Shown here one piece after another: positions 8,837-16,658 of a stretch of DNA of 35,379 bases (positions are counted from its first letter, which is position 1; each line of letters starts with the position of its first letter). Below the pieces are notes generated by a model, which ran no database searches, was not told the DNA's origin, and was given only the letters and a program-made list of their open reading frames with translations. A program made the position numbers and the translations under genes. The stretch lies in the NCBI GenBank assembly GCA_007125075.1, contig SLDX01000043.1:1-35379 (forward strand), written 5' to 3'. This DNA comes from Desulfonatronospira sp. GTDB lineage: Bacteria; Desulfobacterota; Desulfovibrionia; Desulfovibrionales; Desulfonatronovibrionaceae.

Positions 8837-10336
8837 TCACTGAAAATAACGATCAATAAAATAACATGCACCTTGAGGCAGAAGATCCGGAATATCATAG
8901 TATCTTTTTTTAATATCTGCCAGGACTTCAACCTGGTAGTTCAGAAAATTAAATTCTCTTCCAATGCCTACTGCAAATTCAGTTCCTTTAAGCTCGATCA
9001 AGTGAATTTCTACACTGGAGAAAAAAGGTTCAAGCATATCAGTATCAAGAGCAGGTCTGCGGGACAAGAACAAAATATCCTTTCCATCCAGTTTTCTAAA
9101 GTCGGTCAGGCGGTCGTCTTCGCGGCCGTATTTGGATCCTGTTCCCAGTACACCCCAATAGTGTCTGGAATAAAAAGAAAGCACCGCAGACCTTGAATAA
9201 CTGGATGTAGTGTAATGATCAGCATCCAATGCGTTTACAGCTTCAGCCAGCTCAGCAGGCCTGAGGTAAAATATTGCGTTCTGGTGCAGACTTGGACTGT
9301 TTCTGATGACATCCAGGGGCAATGAAAGCAGGATGACAACAATGATTGCGTGCACCAAAGCATAGCCGAGCATAAATTTTCGGGCAAAAACAAGGGATTT
9401 TCCTGGAATGTGAGCATAAATCAGATACAGGAAAGGGATGAAACCCAGCACCCAGTGCAGACCAACGGAATAAAACCATGAAACAGCAAAAAAGACACCC
9501 AGGGGGACCAGAGCTGTCAGGAAGAAAAGACCAAAGCCCTTTGCCTTGATAATGGAGATGATGTTTTTCAGGTTTCTTAAGAACTGGACCGCCAGTACAG
9601 GAGATATGATCCAGACGAGCACAGCCAGGAGCGCAAGAGGCTGAACCAGGCTTACCTGTGGATCCTGGGTCCGGTTGATGAAGTTGAACATTATATTCGC
9701 CCAGCAGTGTGTATAATTCCAGTATAGATTGAGCAGGATAAGAGGCATGCAGCCCAAAAGAACAAGTGCCAGCCGGTCAAGTCTTTTAAAACCTAAGCTC
9801 AAAAAATGGATCAGATAGGCAAGAAGCAATAGGGCAGCGAAATACTTGGACAGAAAGGCAAGGCCCAAAAGGATGCCTGAAACCAGATACAGGCCAGAGC
9901 TGTCTTTTTGTTCAGCCCGGTAAAGGACCATGGCCGATAAGAACATGGCCACGATAAGCGGAGTATCCGTGCTGACCATGACTCCTAAAAGATAAACCGG
10001 AGTGAGCAGAAAAATTGTGGAAACCAGAATGGCTCTGGTTCTGTCCTGATCTCTTAGAGTATAGTAAATGCCCCAGACCAGAACATATCCACCAAGGATA
10101 GAAGGCAGACGCACGAACAGTTCGCTTTCATGGATTTTCAGGCTTAGGTGGATCAGCCAGCCCACCAGCGGAGGATGATCATAGTATCCAAGAGCCGGAT
10201 TTTGGGCCCAGAGGACGAAATAGGCCTCATCTCCGGTCAATGGAAGAGTATGTGCCAGATAAAGTTTTATCGGCAGGGAGAATGCCAGGGCAAAATAGAA
10301 GTAATATCTGGCTTGGGTGTAGTTCATTACAATCAA
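8837..10336 (-). CDS. GT-C family (GT39/PMT_2-like) lipid-linked sugar transferase
   Basis: Polytopic inner-membrane glycosyltransferase of 499 residues using polyprenyl-phosphate sugars, related to the PMT_2/ArnT superfamily. The first periplasmic loop has the expected acidic motif (LTGDEAYFVLWAQNPALGYY then DHPPLVGWLI). About ten to twelve hydrophobic helices follow to residue 345, then a soluble C-terminal domain. The start is TTG overlapping the stop of the DprE2-like gene (TTGA), with an ATG 9 bases later as alternative. It is the last gene of the DPA-like operon, so its donor is probably polyprenyl-phosphoryl-D-arabinofuranose or a related pentose. No acceptor can be read from sequence. 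It is not recognisably an AftA/Emb-type arabinosyltransferase. Confidence 0.8.
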   Translation of the reverse strand: MIVMNYTQARYYFYFALAFSLPIKLYLAHTLPLTGDEAYFVLWAQNPALGYYDHPPLVGWLIHLSLKIHESELFVRLPSILGGYVLVWGIYYTLRDQDRTRAILVSTIFLLTPVYLLGVMVSTDTPLIVAMFLSAMVLYRAEQKDSSGLYLVSGILLGLAFLSKYFAALLLLAYLIHFLSLGFKRLDRLALVLLGCMPLILLNLYWNYTHCWANIMFNFINRTQDPQVSLVQPLALLAVLVWIISPVLAVQFLRNLKNIISIIKAKGFGLFFLTALVPLGVFFAVSWFYSVGLHWVLGFIPFLYLIYAHIPGKSLVFARKFMLGYALVHAIIVVILLSLPLDVIRNSPSLHQNAIFYLRPAELAEAVNALDADHYTTSSYSRSAVLSFYSRHYWGVLGTGSKYGREDDRLTDFRKLDGKDILFLSRRPALDTDMLEPFFSSVEIHLIELKGTEFAVGIGREFNFLNYQVEVLADIKKRYYDIPDLLPQGACYFIDRYFQ

Positions 10337-11067
10337 ATGGACATTCGTTTAAATATCCGTTCAGGAATATGTTTGATAAAGGCCATGATCCAGCGCCACA
10401 TCCATCTGGTATAGACTACATCCCTGTTGCTCAGGATTGCGTTAAATATGTCTCTGGCAGCCTCCTCAGGGGTTGCACTAAGCCGGGACGGCAAATCAAG
10501 GTCTCTGGTCATCTTGGTTCTGACAAAACCCGGTTTGACTGTGATCACCCGCACGCCTGACCTGCAGAGCCTGTTTCTAAGTCCGCTCAAAAAGGCGCTC
10601 AGTCCGGCCTTGGCGCTGCCATATACGTAGTTTGCCGCGCGACCTCTGTCGCCGGCAACTGAGCTGATCCCGACAATAAAACCTTCACCTGCTTTTTCCA
10701 TGCGATTGGCGGCCAAGGATAAGATGCTTACGCAGCCTGAATAATTGGTATTAATTATTTGCTGCCACTCCAAGGGATCGCGCCTTGCCAGGTTTTCATC
10801 CCCGAGAACGCCGAAAGCGGCTACCACTCCGAAAGGTTCCGGGTTTAAATGGTCATAAAAGCCGGGGTGGGAATTAGTATCCAGGGCATCAAAATACAAA
10901 GCCTCAGCCTGTATTTCAAAGCGGATCTCAAGGTCTTTGGCGTCTTTGGACAGTTCATGGACATTGCGGCCGGCCAGGAATAAATTGTATCCTCCCTCGG
11001 CCAGTTCAGCGGACAAGGCCCTGGCCATGTCCGAGCCGGCCCCAAGAATCAGTACGGTTTTGCGCAT
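10333..11067 (-). CDS. dprE2: DprE2-like short-chain dehydrogenase (2'-keto-pentose reductase)
   Basis: An NAD(P)H-dependent short-chain dehydrogenase/reductase of 244 residues. The Rossmann motif ILGAGSDMARALS starts at residue 7. The active site is S (GISSVAGDRG), then YVYGSAKAG with Tyr and Lys separated by the expected three residues, followed by VKPGFVRTKMT. In mycobacteria the homologue reduces polyprenyl-phosphoryl-2-keto-ribose to the arabinose form, as partner of DprE1. Here it lies directly after the DprE1-like gene with a 19-base overlap, the pairing seen for that epimerase. The C terminus is basic and hydrophobic (RWMWRWIMAFIKHIP), suggesting membrane association. The specific function rests on pairing and similarity; SDR enzymes alone are hard to assign. 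Confidence 0.85.
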   Translation of the reverse strand: MRKTVLILGAGSDMARALSAELAEGGYNLFLAGRNVHELSKDAKDLEIRFEIQAEALYFDALDTNSHPGFYDHLNPEPFGVVAAFGVLGDENLARRDPLEWQQIINTNYSGCVSILSLAANRMEKAGEGFIVGISSVAGDRGRAANYVYGSAKAGLSAFLSGLRNRLCRSGVRVITVKPGFVRTKMTRDLDLPSRLSATPEEAARDIFNAILSNRDVVYTRWMWRWIMAFIKHIPERIFKRMSI

Positions 11068-12392
11068 AAGCCAAGCCTTTTTGATTGCAGTGAAGCCATT
11101 TTATTCTTCGGATCGAGCTTGTTTTTCAGCTCAAGAAATCTGCTGATTTCCGGATACCCTCTACGAAAATCAAGTTTGCTCATTCGGGCATCTTTGGCCA
11201 GGTATATTCTTCCGCCCAGATTGTGAACCAGACGGTCCAGAGCGCTGAGCATGGCTGAGAGACCGGGTTTTATGGGAAAATCAAGAGCAAGTGTATAGCC
11301 CTGCAAAGGAAAGGAAAGCGGTCCGGCTTGAGGGCCAAGGAGCTTTAGAACTGCCAGAAAGGGGAGAATGCCTGATGCCTGGATGTGGGCTTGAATTTTT
11401 TCCAGTCCCAGCCTGGAGTGTTCTTTGGGCAGGACAAACTGGTACTGCAAAAAACCCTTCCGCCCATAAAAGCGGTTCCAGTTGTGCACTTTGTCCAGAG
11501 GATAAAAGAAGTCGTCAAGGTCAGGAAAAGAGCGTCCCGGACCTGATTTTCCGCGCAGATGATATAAATTATTAAAAGCTCTAAGGCCATGTTCATTCAT
11601 AATCCACCCGGGCATGAAAAAGGGAATATTGATTCCGAATTTTTCCCGCCTTCTGAGGTCTTTGCTGGTTATTTCGCCGGATAAGCAGTGTTCTCCCAGC
11701 ATGAAAAGACCGTGGCCGAAATTTCGTCCCCGGCTAAGCAGGTCCAGCCAGGCTACTGAATAGGTGCTTTGCTCATGGGTCTCAAAGAGATCCATCAAGT
11801 GATCAAGATTTTCAGCCGGGATGGTCAGCTGACTGATATAAGTGCTCTGGATGGGCATAAGCCTGATTCTGGCACTGAGAATAAGGCCCAGCAGACCCAT
11901 TCCACCGCAAACAGCATAAAAAATCTCCGCGTTTTTTTCCCTGGAACAGTCTATCACCTCTCCCCCCGGGGTCAGAAGGAGCAAAGAGAGTACGTGGCGG
12001 CCGAAAGCTCCGTGAAGGTGATGGTTCTTGCCGTGTACGTCGCTGGCAATGGCTCCGCCTAAGGTAACATGTCTGGTTCCCGGGGTGACCGGCAAGAAAA
12101 GCCCGCGGGGTATGATTGTCCTTAAAATCTGGTCCAGGCTGATGCCTGCTTCGCACTCCAGAATTTCCTGTTTCTGATCCAGGGCGATAAACCTTTTGAA
12201 ATCAGGTGTGGAAATAATATTTTTCTCAAGCGAACAATCTCCGTAGGAGCGGCCCAGACCTCTAGGGATGCATCTGGAGAGACTATCCAGAAGCTTAACG
12301 GCTTGGTTTTCTGTTCTGAATTCCCAAAGTCTGGCATTAATCCGGGGGTAGTTGTTCCAATTGGCGACGAGCAATTCAGGTAAATTCTCCAT
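11049..12392 (-). CDS. dprE1: DprE1-like FAD oxidase (polyprenyl-phosphoryl-ribose 2'-epimerase subunit)
   Basis: FAD-linked oxidoreductase of 447 residues (461 in Mycobacterium tuberculosis). FAD-binding motifs: PRGLGRSYGDCSL near residue 43, and the family hallmark PGTRHVTLGGAIASDVHGKN followed by HH. The C-terminal half carries GYTLALDFPIKPGL, IYLAKDARM (with the active-site Lys of DprE1) and LDPKNKM. The family oxidises the 2'-OH of decaprenyl-phosphoryl-ribose; DprE2 then reduces it to arabinose. At the position of the mycobacterial Cys387, attacked by benzothiazinones, this protein has Ala369. The start ATG at 12392 has no clear ribosome site. It heads the dprE1-dprE2-glycosyltransferase transcript. 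Confidence 0.9.
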   Translation of the reverse strand: MENLPELLVANWNNYPRINARLWEFRTENQAVKLLDSLSRCIPRGLGRSYGDCSLEKNIISTPDFKRFIALDQKQEILECEAGISLDQILRTIIPRGLFLPVTPGTRHVTLGGAIASDVHGKNHHLHGAFGRHVLSLLLLTPGGEVIDCSREKNAEIFYAVCGGMGLLGLILSARIRLMPIQSTYISQLTIPAENLDHLMDLFETHEQSTYSVAWLDLLSRGRNFGHGLFMLGEHCLSGEITSKDLRRREKFGINIPFFMPGWIMNEHGLRAFNNLYHLRGKSGPGRSFPDLDDFFYPLDKVHNWNRFYGRKGFLQYQFVLPKEHSRLGLEKIQAHIQASGILPFLAVLKLLGPQAGPLSFPLQGYTLALDFPIKPGLSAMLSALDRLVHNLGGRIYLAKDARMSKLDFRRGYPEISRFLELKNKLDPKNKMASLQSKRLGLCAKPY

Positions 12393-12679
12393 TTATCAGG
12401 TAAGATCAAGATCTGGAATTAAGAAACACGGCCAGGTTAAAAAGACCATGTTTTCTTCAATGTAAATAATTTTCCATTAATGATTTTTTATAATTTGATT
12501 TTAAATTTTGTTTTTTCCTTTTTCACGATGTATCTGCAAAAAGCCATGGGTTTAATTTTTGGGTTTGGCTCCACACTGATGCCATTTGCTTTTACTGACT
12601 CTCTAATCCTGGCCCTTAACCCCTTAAACCTTAAATCCACTCCTGTAGTCTGCTGAAGAAATTTTTACATGCACAACTT
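12393..12679. other. Intergenic region upstream of the dprE1-like gene
   Basis: These 287 bases separate gtrA from dprE1. They are AT-rich (notably 12460-12530) and hold no credible gene. The promoter of the dprE1 transcript should lie here, but no convincing -35/-10 pair was found. A short run near 12615-12645 repeats CTTAA-type words (CCTTAACCCCTTAAACC). Confidence 0.5.
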
Positions 12680-13072
12680 TCATGTCCCGAACACCCATTT
12701 CTTATCAAGGCGGTATTTCAAGGTGTAGCCGATGATCAGCCCCAGAGCTCCGCCAACGTATTTTGCCTGTTCAAAATTGAAGAAAAGATCAAACCCTATT
12801 TCCATACCCCAGAAAATCATGGTGGTTATTAATCCCATGCAGGAATAGGCAGTGAATTTTCGGGTATCATCGAATATGTTCCGGGACACATAGCTGAAAA
12901 TGTATTTCTTGTCCAAGATGTACTTGACCGTCAGCCCGGTAATGGTCCCCAGGATCAAAGCCATGTAAAGCTCAAAAGGGCCTTTATACAGGCTGAAACT
13001 GAAAAGCTGGGTTCCCAGATTGACCAATATGGCGATCAGGGCAAACAGGGCATATAAAAACGTCAGCTTCAT
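12680..13072 (-). CDS. GtrA-family membrane protein, putative lipid-linked sugar flippase/anchor
   Basis: Small 130-residue membrane protein with four predicted helices, the GtrA fold. Two basic-aromatic motifs follow helices 2 and 4: VKYILDKKYIF and LKYRLDKKWVF. GtrA proteins help move or present polyprenyl-phosphate sugars at the membrane. In M. tuberculosis a GtrA protein (Rv3789) lies beside dprE1 and has been linked to decaprenyl-phosphoryl-arabinose handling. Here it overlaps the UbiA gene by 4 bases (ATGA), so translation is coupled. That neighbourhood is the main reason to give it the same role. Confidence 0.88.
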   Translation of the reverse strand: MKLTFLYALFALIAILVNLGTQLFSFSLYKGPFELYMALILGTITGLTVKYILDKKYIFSYVSRNIFDDTRKFTAYSCMGLITTMIFWGMEIGFDLFFNFEQAKYVGGALGLIIGYTLKYRLDKKWVFGT

Positions 13073-13950
13073 GTTCTGGTCAGGACAAGGAAGAATAGAA
13101 GCCAGCTGGTAACAATAACCTGCAAAAACCTGTCTTTGAGGATTTCCTGCGTGGGATTGCCCCCACGCTGGTCAACGAACACGATCTGAAGATAGCGCAT
13201 AATTCCCATAAGAACGAATACCGCGCTCAGGTACAAGTATCCGGAGCCAAAGCGCTGCTGCACTTCAGGGGAGATGGTGTATAAAATATAGCAGACTAGT
13301 GTAACCGCGGCCATAATGATCATGGACACGTTCACGAAATCCAGAGTATATCCATCAATGCATCTGCGCACATCCTTGCCCTCCCCGGCCAGGAGCACAT
13401 CGTCCCGCCTCTTGGCCAGGGCCAGAAACAGGGCCAGAAGAAAGGTCATGAGCACGATCCACATCGAGGCCTGAACAGCGGCGGCCAGGGCTCCTGCGAA
13501 TACCCTCAGGACGAAGCCGACGCCGATGATGAAAATATCAAGAACTGCCACATGTTTCAGTTTCAAAGTATATATTATGTTCAATACTGAGTATCCGGCC
13601 AGGATGGAAAAAATTCTCCAGTCTTGCGCAAGTCCAAGGCCAAGGCCTGCAACAAGAAGTACAGACATATAGACATAGGCTTGTTTCGGTGTGATAAGCC
13701 CCTGAGCCAGAGGCCGGTATTTTTTTTCCGGATGCCTTTTGTCCTCGTTTACATCGTTGATGTCATTGAAGATATAAACGCTGCTGGCCACCAGGCAAAA
13801 GGAAACAAAGGCCAGAATAACCTGAAACAGCGGTTCGGGCTCAAAAAACCTGAAGGAGAAAAACAAAGGTGCGAAAACAAAGAGATTCTTTATGTACTGA
13901 TGCGGGCGTAACAGCCTTATATGTGCCTTGCTGAGCATGAAATCATCCAC
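13069..13950 (-). CDS. UbiA-family polyprenyl-phosphate phosphoribosyltransferase (DPPR synthase-like)
   Basis: Polytopic UbiA-superfamily prenyltransferase of 293 residues. The first Asp-rich motif is NDINDVNEDKRHPEKKYRPL (about residues 62-81), the form typical of DPPR synthases (NDxxDxxxDxxHPxKxxRP), rather than that of quinone prenyltransferases. The second polar loop has AKRRDD near residue 178. DPPR synthase joins phosphoribosyl pyrophosphate to polyprenyl phosphate, the committed step to lipid-linked arabinose. The sequence begins with a GTG lacking a ribosome site; the ATG four codons in (13938) is an equally good start. It is followed by gtrA with a 4-base overlap. The dedicated phosphatase known in mycobacteria is not in this window. 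Confidence 0.87.
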   Translation of the reverse strand: MDDFMLSKAHIRLLRPHQYIKNLFVFAPLFFSFRFFEPEPLFQVILAFVSFCLVASSVYIFNDINDVNEDKRHPEKKYRPLAQGLITPKQAYVYMSVLLVAGLGLGLAQDWRIFSILAGYSVLNIIYTLKLKHVAVLDIFIIGVGFVLRVFAGALAAAVQASMWIVLMTFLLALFLALAKRRDDVLLAGEGKDVRRCIDGYTLDFVNVSMIIMAAVTLVCYILYTISPEVQQRFGSGYLYLSAVFVLMGIMRYLQIVFVDQRGGNPTQEILKDRFLQVIVTSWLLFFLVLTRT

Positions 13951-14010
13951 ATAATTATAAATGTCGGTTAGGTGTCTACAGGCTCTTTTGCAGCAAGACA
14001 GTCAAGATGT

Positions 14011-14712
14011 CTAGTCTTTACACAGGCTTTGGACGGGTATGGTTTGCAACCTCTGATCCCAGTAGATTTCAAGGATTTGTGGACCAAGCTTTGTTCCCGG
14101 CCAGGGGGTGATGGATTGACCGGTATGAAGCAGATAAAGGCAGATAAATGCCAGAACTTCCGGATCGGTCTCATGCTCCAGAGCTTTATGGATCTGTGGG
14201 TAAGCTCCTTTTGCAGTATCCGGATCGGCCTGAGCCAGCCGTGCAGTGCCCCAGAATGCCCCCCGCCGCAGAGGCAAATATTCCAGGAAATTGTCACTGC
14301 CTCCTTCTCTTGAAGCCAGGTAAGAAAAAAGGATGCGGCTGTATTCTACAGCCAGACCGTGATGACGGGCCATGATTTCTCCCATGCACTCGGGAGAGCC
14401 CCAGCCAATTCCACCGGATTCGTCATTTAGAGTCCACATGAACCGGCGCATGACTATCCTTGCCTGCTCCAAATCCTCTAAAGCCACAGCGCTGACCGTC
14501 AAGCCGGCTACTGTGACTGCATGCCATCTTATCCGTTTGTTGGGACTTAAAAGGGCGCTGTAAAGTGCTCCCAGCAGCTTATGCGGCGAGTGTTTCAACA
14601 GCTGGTGCAAAACCGGTTTAAGATCATCCCGGTCCAGCAGAATATGGATTTCTTCCTTCAAGGCCATTAATCCGGAAGATTGAGCAGAGGATGGATTGGA
14701 CATGTTATTCAA
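14011..14712 (-). CDS. DVU0298-family protein (helical-repeat-like, unknown function)
   Basis: A soluble 233-residue protein that looks like the DVU0298 family of Desulfovibrio and relatives; identification is from memory of the conserved core NDESGGIGWGSPECMGEIMA near residues 97-116. It is helical, with HEAT-like units (LLGALYSALLSPNKRIRWHA; DPEVLAFICLYLL), and no catalytic motif is evident. There is no signal peptide or membrane segment. The TTG start at 14712 has GGAG 7 bases upstream, while the ATG three codons later lies too far from that site. It follows the oxygen oxidoreductase gene after 18 bases and precedes ubiA after 60, so it may be cotranscribed with either set. Confidence 0.72.
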   Translation of the reverse strand: MNNMSNPSSAQSSGLMALKEEIHILLDRDDLKPVLHQLLKHSPHKLLGALYSALLSPNKRIRWHAVTVAGLTVSAVALEDLEQARIVMRRFMWTLNDESGGIGWGSPECMGEIMARHHGLAVEYSRILFSYLASREGGSDNFLEYLPLRRGAFWGTARLAQADPDTAKGAYPQIHKALEHETDPEVLAFICLYLLHTGQSITPWPGTKLGPQILEIYWDQRLQTIPVQSLCKD

Positions 14713-14730
14713 AAAAACACTCCGTAAAAT

Positions 14731-15933
14731 TCAGGATGCAACTTTGGCCTTAATGGCCTGAGCAAGTGAGCGGCCCAGCTCCTTGCAGCCGGCCAGCTGT
14801 TCATGTCCAGGCACATATTGAAAGCGAAGCGGCTTTTGCGGAAGTTCAAAGCCTGCATCTTCAAGGAGCCTGGACATGGCTGAGGGTGCTTCTCCGCTCC
14901 AGCCGTAGGATCCCAGGGCGGCTCCTATTCTGTTTTTGGGCTTCAGGCCCTTCATATATGTCAAAAAATCAGCCATCAGAGGCATCATGCTGTTATTGTG
15001 GGTAGGTGATCCGCAGACCAATGCCGCCGCGTCCGAAAATTCACCCATGACGTCACTGTGATGGTGAGATTTTAAAAACATGATCCGAACCTCAATGCCT
15101 TCGCTTATCAGAGCGTCGGCAACAGCATTGATCATCTTCTCCGTGCTGCTCCACATGGTGTCATAGACCAGAACAGCTTTGGGTCTTAGCTTTTGTGAAG
15201 CGAAGTCTTTATAAGCGGCAAGAATTTTATCCGGATGAGAACGCCAGACTATTCCGTGATCCGGAGCGATCATATCGATTTCCAGTCCTGCTTCCTGGAC
15301 GCGGTCCAGAAGTTTTAATACCAGAGGAGAATAGGGCAGTATGATATTGGTGTAGTAATGCCTGGCTTCCCTGATCAGCGTGTCCAGATCATGCTGATCG
15401 TCGAATATATTGCTGTTGGCTATGTTTTGACCGAATGCATCACTGGAAATGAGCAGTTTGTCATTTGGAATATATGAAAACATGCTGTCCGGCCAGTGCA
15501 GCATTCTTGTCTCAATAAATTTTACCTTTCTTTGACCCAGAGATACTTCCTGGCCATCCTTGACAGCTTCCAGGGGCCAGTCGGAAGGATGAAAATGAGC
15601 TTTGAGCGATTTTTCACCCATGACCGAGCAAAATAGTTTTTTTGGTTTTGCTTTATCCACTATAAAGGGCAGAGCCCCGGAGTGATACATTTCCATATGG
15701 TTGGCTACGACATAGTCAATATTGCCAATATCAACCAGACTCTGGATCTGATGATAAAGTTCCCATTTGAATTTTTCCGGAACTGTATCAAAGAGGGTAA
15801 TCTTATTGTCCAGGACAAGATAGGCGTTGTAGGTGGTGCCCTGATGAGCCAGCGCGTAGCCGTGAAAGTTTTTCAGGTTCCAGTCCACTACGCCTACCCA
15901 ATATATATCCTTTTTGATCTCGATTGCCGGCAT
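14731..15933 (-). CDS. roo: A-type flavodiiron protein (rubredoxin:oxygen oxidoreductase)
   Basis: Cytoplasmic O2 (and often NO) reductase taking electrons from rubredoxin; 400 residues, the full family length. Residues 1-250 form the metallo-beta-lactamase diiron domain and about 253-398 the flavodoxin domain (VLVYDTMWSSTEKM, CGSPTHNN, LGSYGWSGEA). Iron ligands seen: H79 and E81 in NHMEMYH, the His of MLHWPD, the Asp of SSDAFGQ and the His of APDHG. The expected D83 of HxExDH is Y83 (codon TAT), which removes one ligand of the second iron. AGGAGG lies upstream of the ATG. The rubredoxin gene directly upstream is its likely donor. The Tyr may alter or abolish activity. Confidence 0.94.
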   Translation of the reverse strand: MPAIEIKKDIYWVGVVDWNLKNFHGYALAHQGTTYNAYLVLDNKITLFDTVPEKFKWELYHQIQSLVDIGNIDYVVANHMEMYHSGALPFIVDKAKPKKLFCSVMGEKSLKAHFHPSDWPLEAVKDGQEVSLGQRKVKFIETRMLHWPDSMFSYIPNDKLLISSDAFGQNIANSNIFDDQHDLDTLIREARHYYTNIILPYSPLVLKLLDRVQEAGLEIDMIAPDHGIVWRSHPDKILAAYKDFASQKLRPKAVLVYDTMWSSTEKMINAVADALISEGIEVRIMFLKSHHHSDVMGEFSDAAALVCGSPTHNNSMMPLMADFLTYMKGLKPKNRIGAALGSYGWSGEAPSAMSRLLEDAGFELPQKPLRFQYVPGHEQLAGCKELGRSLAQAIKAKVAS

Positions 15934-15982
15934 GTGTTCCTCCTAAAAAGGACGATAGACGGTGAATGAATAATGGTTTTTC

Positions 15983-16015
15983 TGCACCCGCATCCAGCAT
16001 AAGGGCGCGGGTGCA
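15983..16015. other. Hairpin between rubredoxin and oxygen oxidoreductase genes
   Basis: TGCACCCGC (15983-15991) pairs perfectly with GCGGGTGCA (16007-16015) over a 15-base loop. No T tract follows on either strand, so it is unlikely to be a simple terminator. A role in transcript processing or stability between the two genes is possible. Confidence 0.5.
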
Positions 16016-16067
16016 TTCTGAAACATCAGCGGTTGCGGCTGTTGTCCTGAAACAGAATTAATCAAGC

Positions 16068-16229
16068 CTATCCTTCAGGTGTGAAATCCTCCTTGCCTGC
16101 ACCGCAAACCGGACAGACCCAATCCTCAGGGACATCCTCGAATTTTGTATTTGCAGCCACTCCATTTTCCGGATCACCTTCAGCAGGATCGTAAACATAA
16201 CCGCAAACAGTACATATCCATTTGTTCAT
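16068..16229 (-). CDS. rub: Rubredoxin
   Basis: Small 53-residue iron protein. Both iron-binding knuckles are present: CTVCGY at residues 6-11 and CPVCGA at 39-44, with the conserved YDPAEGDP and EDWVCP between. AAGGAG lies 6 bases upstream of the ATG. It is the typical one-electron donor for the flavodiiron oxygen oxidoreductase encoded just downstream on the same strand, as in the rub-roo operon of Desulfovibrio. The 134-base gap between them contains a strong hairpin. Confidence 0.95.
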   Translation of the reverse strand: MNKWICTVCGYVYDPAEGDPENGVAANTKFEDVPEDWVCPVCGAGKEDFTPEG

Positions 16230-16328
16230 AAACAACTCCTTTGTATGCTCTTAAAGTGATGCAAAAAACATTTGAGTCTTGAAGTTCTTGAGAAATTTGC
16301 TCATACTTAGAAGAGTGCGTTCAATAAT

Positions 16329-16517
16329 TTAACAAGACTCAGACAGAACCCGGAAGCTCTTGCGGCTCGCGCCGCAAACAGGGCATCTCCATTCCTCCGG
16401 CAAGTCTTCAAAAAGTGTGCCTTTGGGAATTTTACCCTTGCGGTCTCCCCTGTCCGGATCATATATGTATCCGCAATTGACCATCTGACATTGCCACATC
16501 TGTTCGGGATTGGCCAT
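16329..16517 (-). CDS. rdl: Rubredoxin-like protein with CX4C first knuckle
   Basis: A 62-residue rubredoxin variant. The second knuckle is normal (CPVCGA), but the first reads CQMVNCGY, so the two cysteines are four residues apart instead of two. YDPDRGD and EEWRCP follow the family. CX4C spacing is known for the rdl product of the D. vulgaris perR-rbr-rdl operon and for a rubredoxin-2 of another Desulfovibrio (recalled, not checked). The ATG at 16517 has GGAG 5 bases upstream; an in-frame TTG at 16538 has none. It follows rubrerythrin on the same strand and probably serves as an electron carrier in peroxide reduction. Confidence 0.9.
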   Translation of the reverse strand: MANPEQMWQCQMVNCGYIYDPDRGDRKGKIPKGTLFEDLPEEWRCPVCGASRKSFRVLSESC

Positions 16518-16658
16518 TTGTTCTCCAGTGCTCAACAAAAAGAGCCAGATAGAAAAATAATCTGGTTATAGTTTTAAATTGAAGAATAAAGCGGCCTTTT
16601 TCACTTTATAAGCCTCATATTTGAATACACAAATTCTTGGCCGCAGCCCGGTTCTCTG

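Noticed and set aside
16591-16644. GCGGCC/GGCCGC pairing as a terminator of rubrerythrin
   Set aside because: Only 6 bp with a 42-base loop; too weak to list as a terminator.
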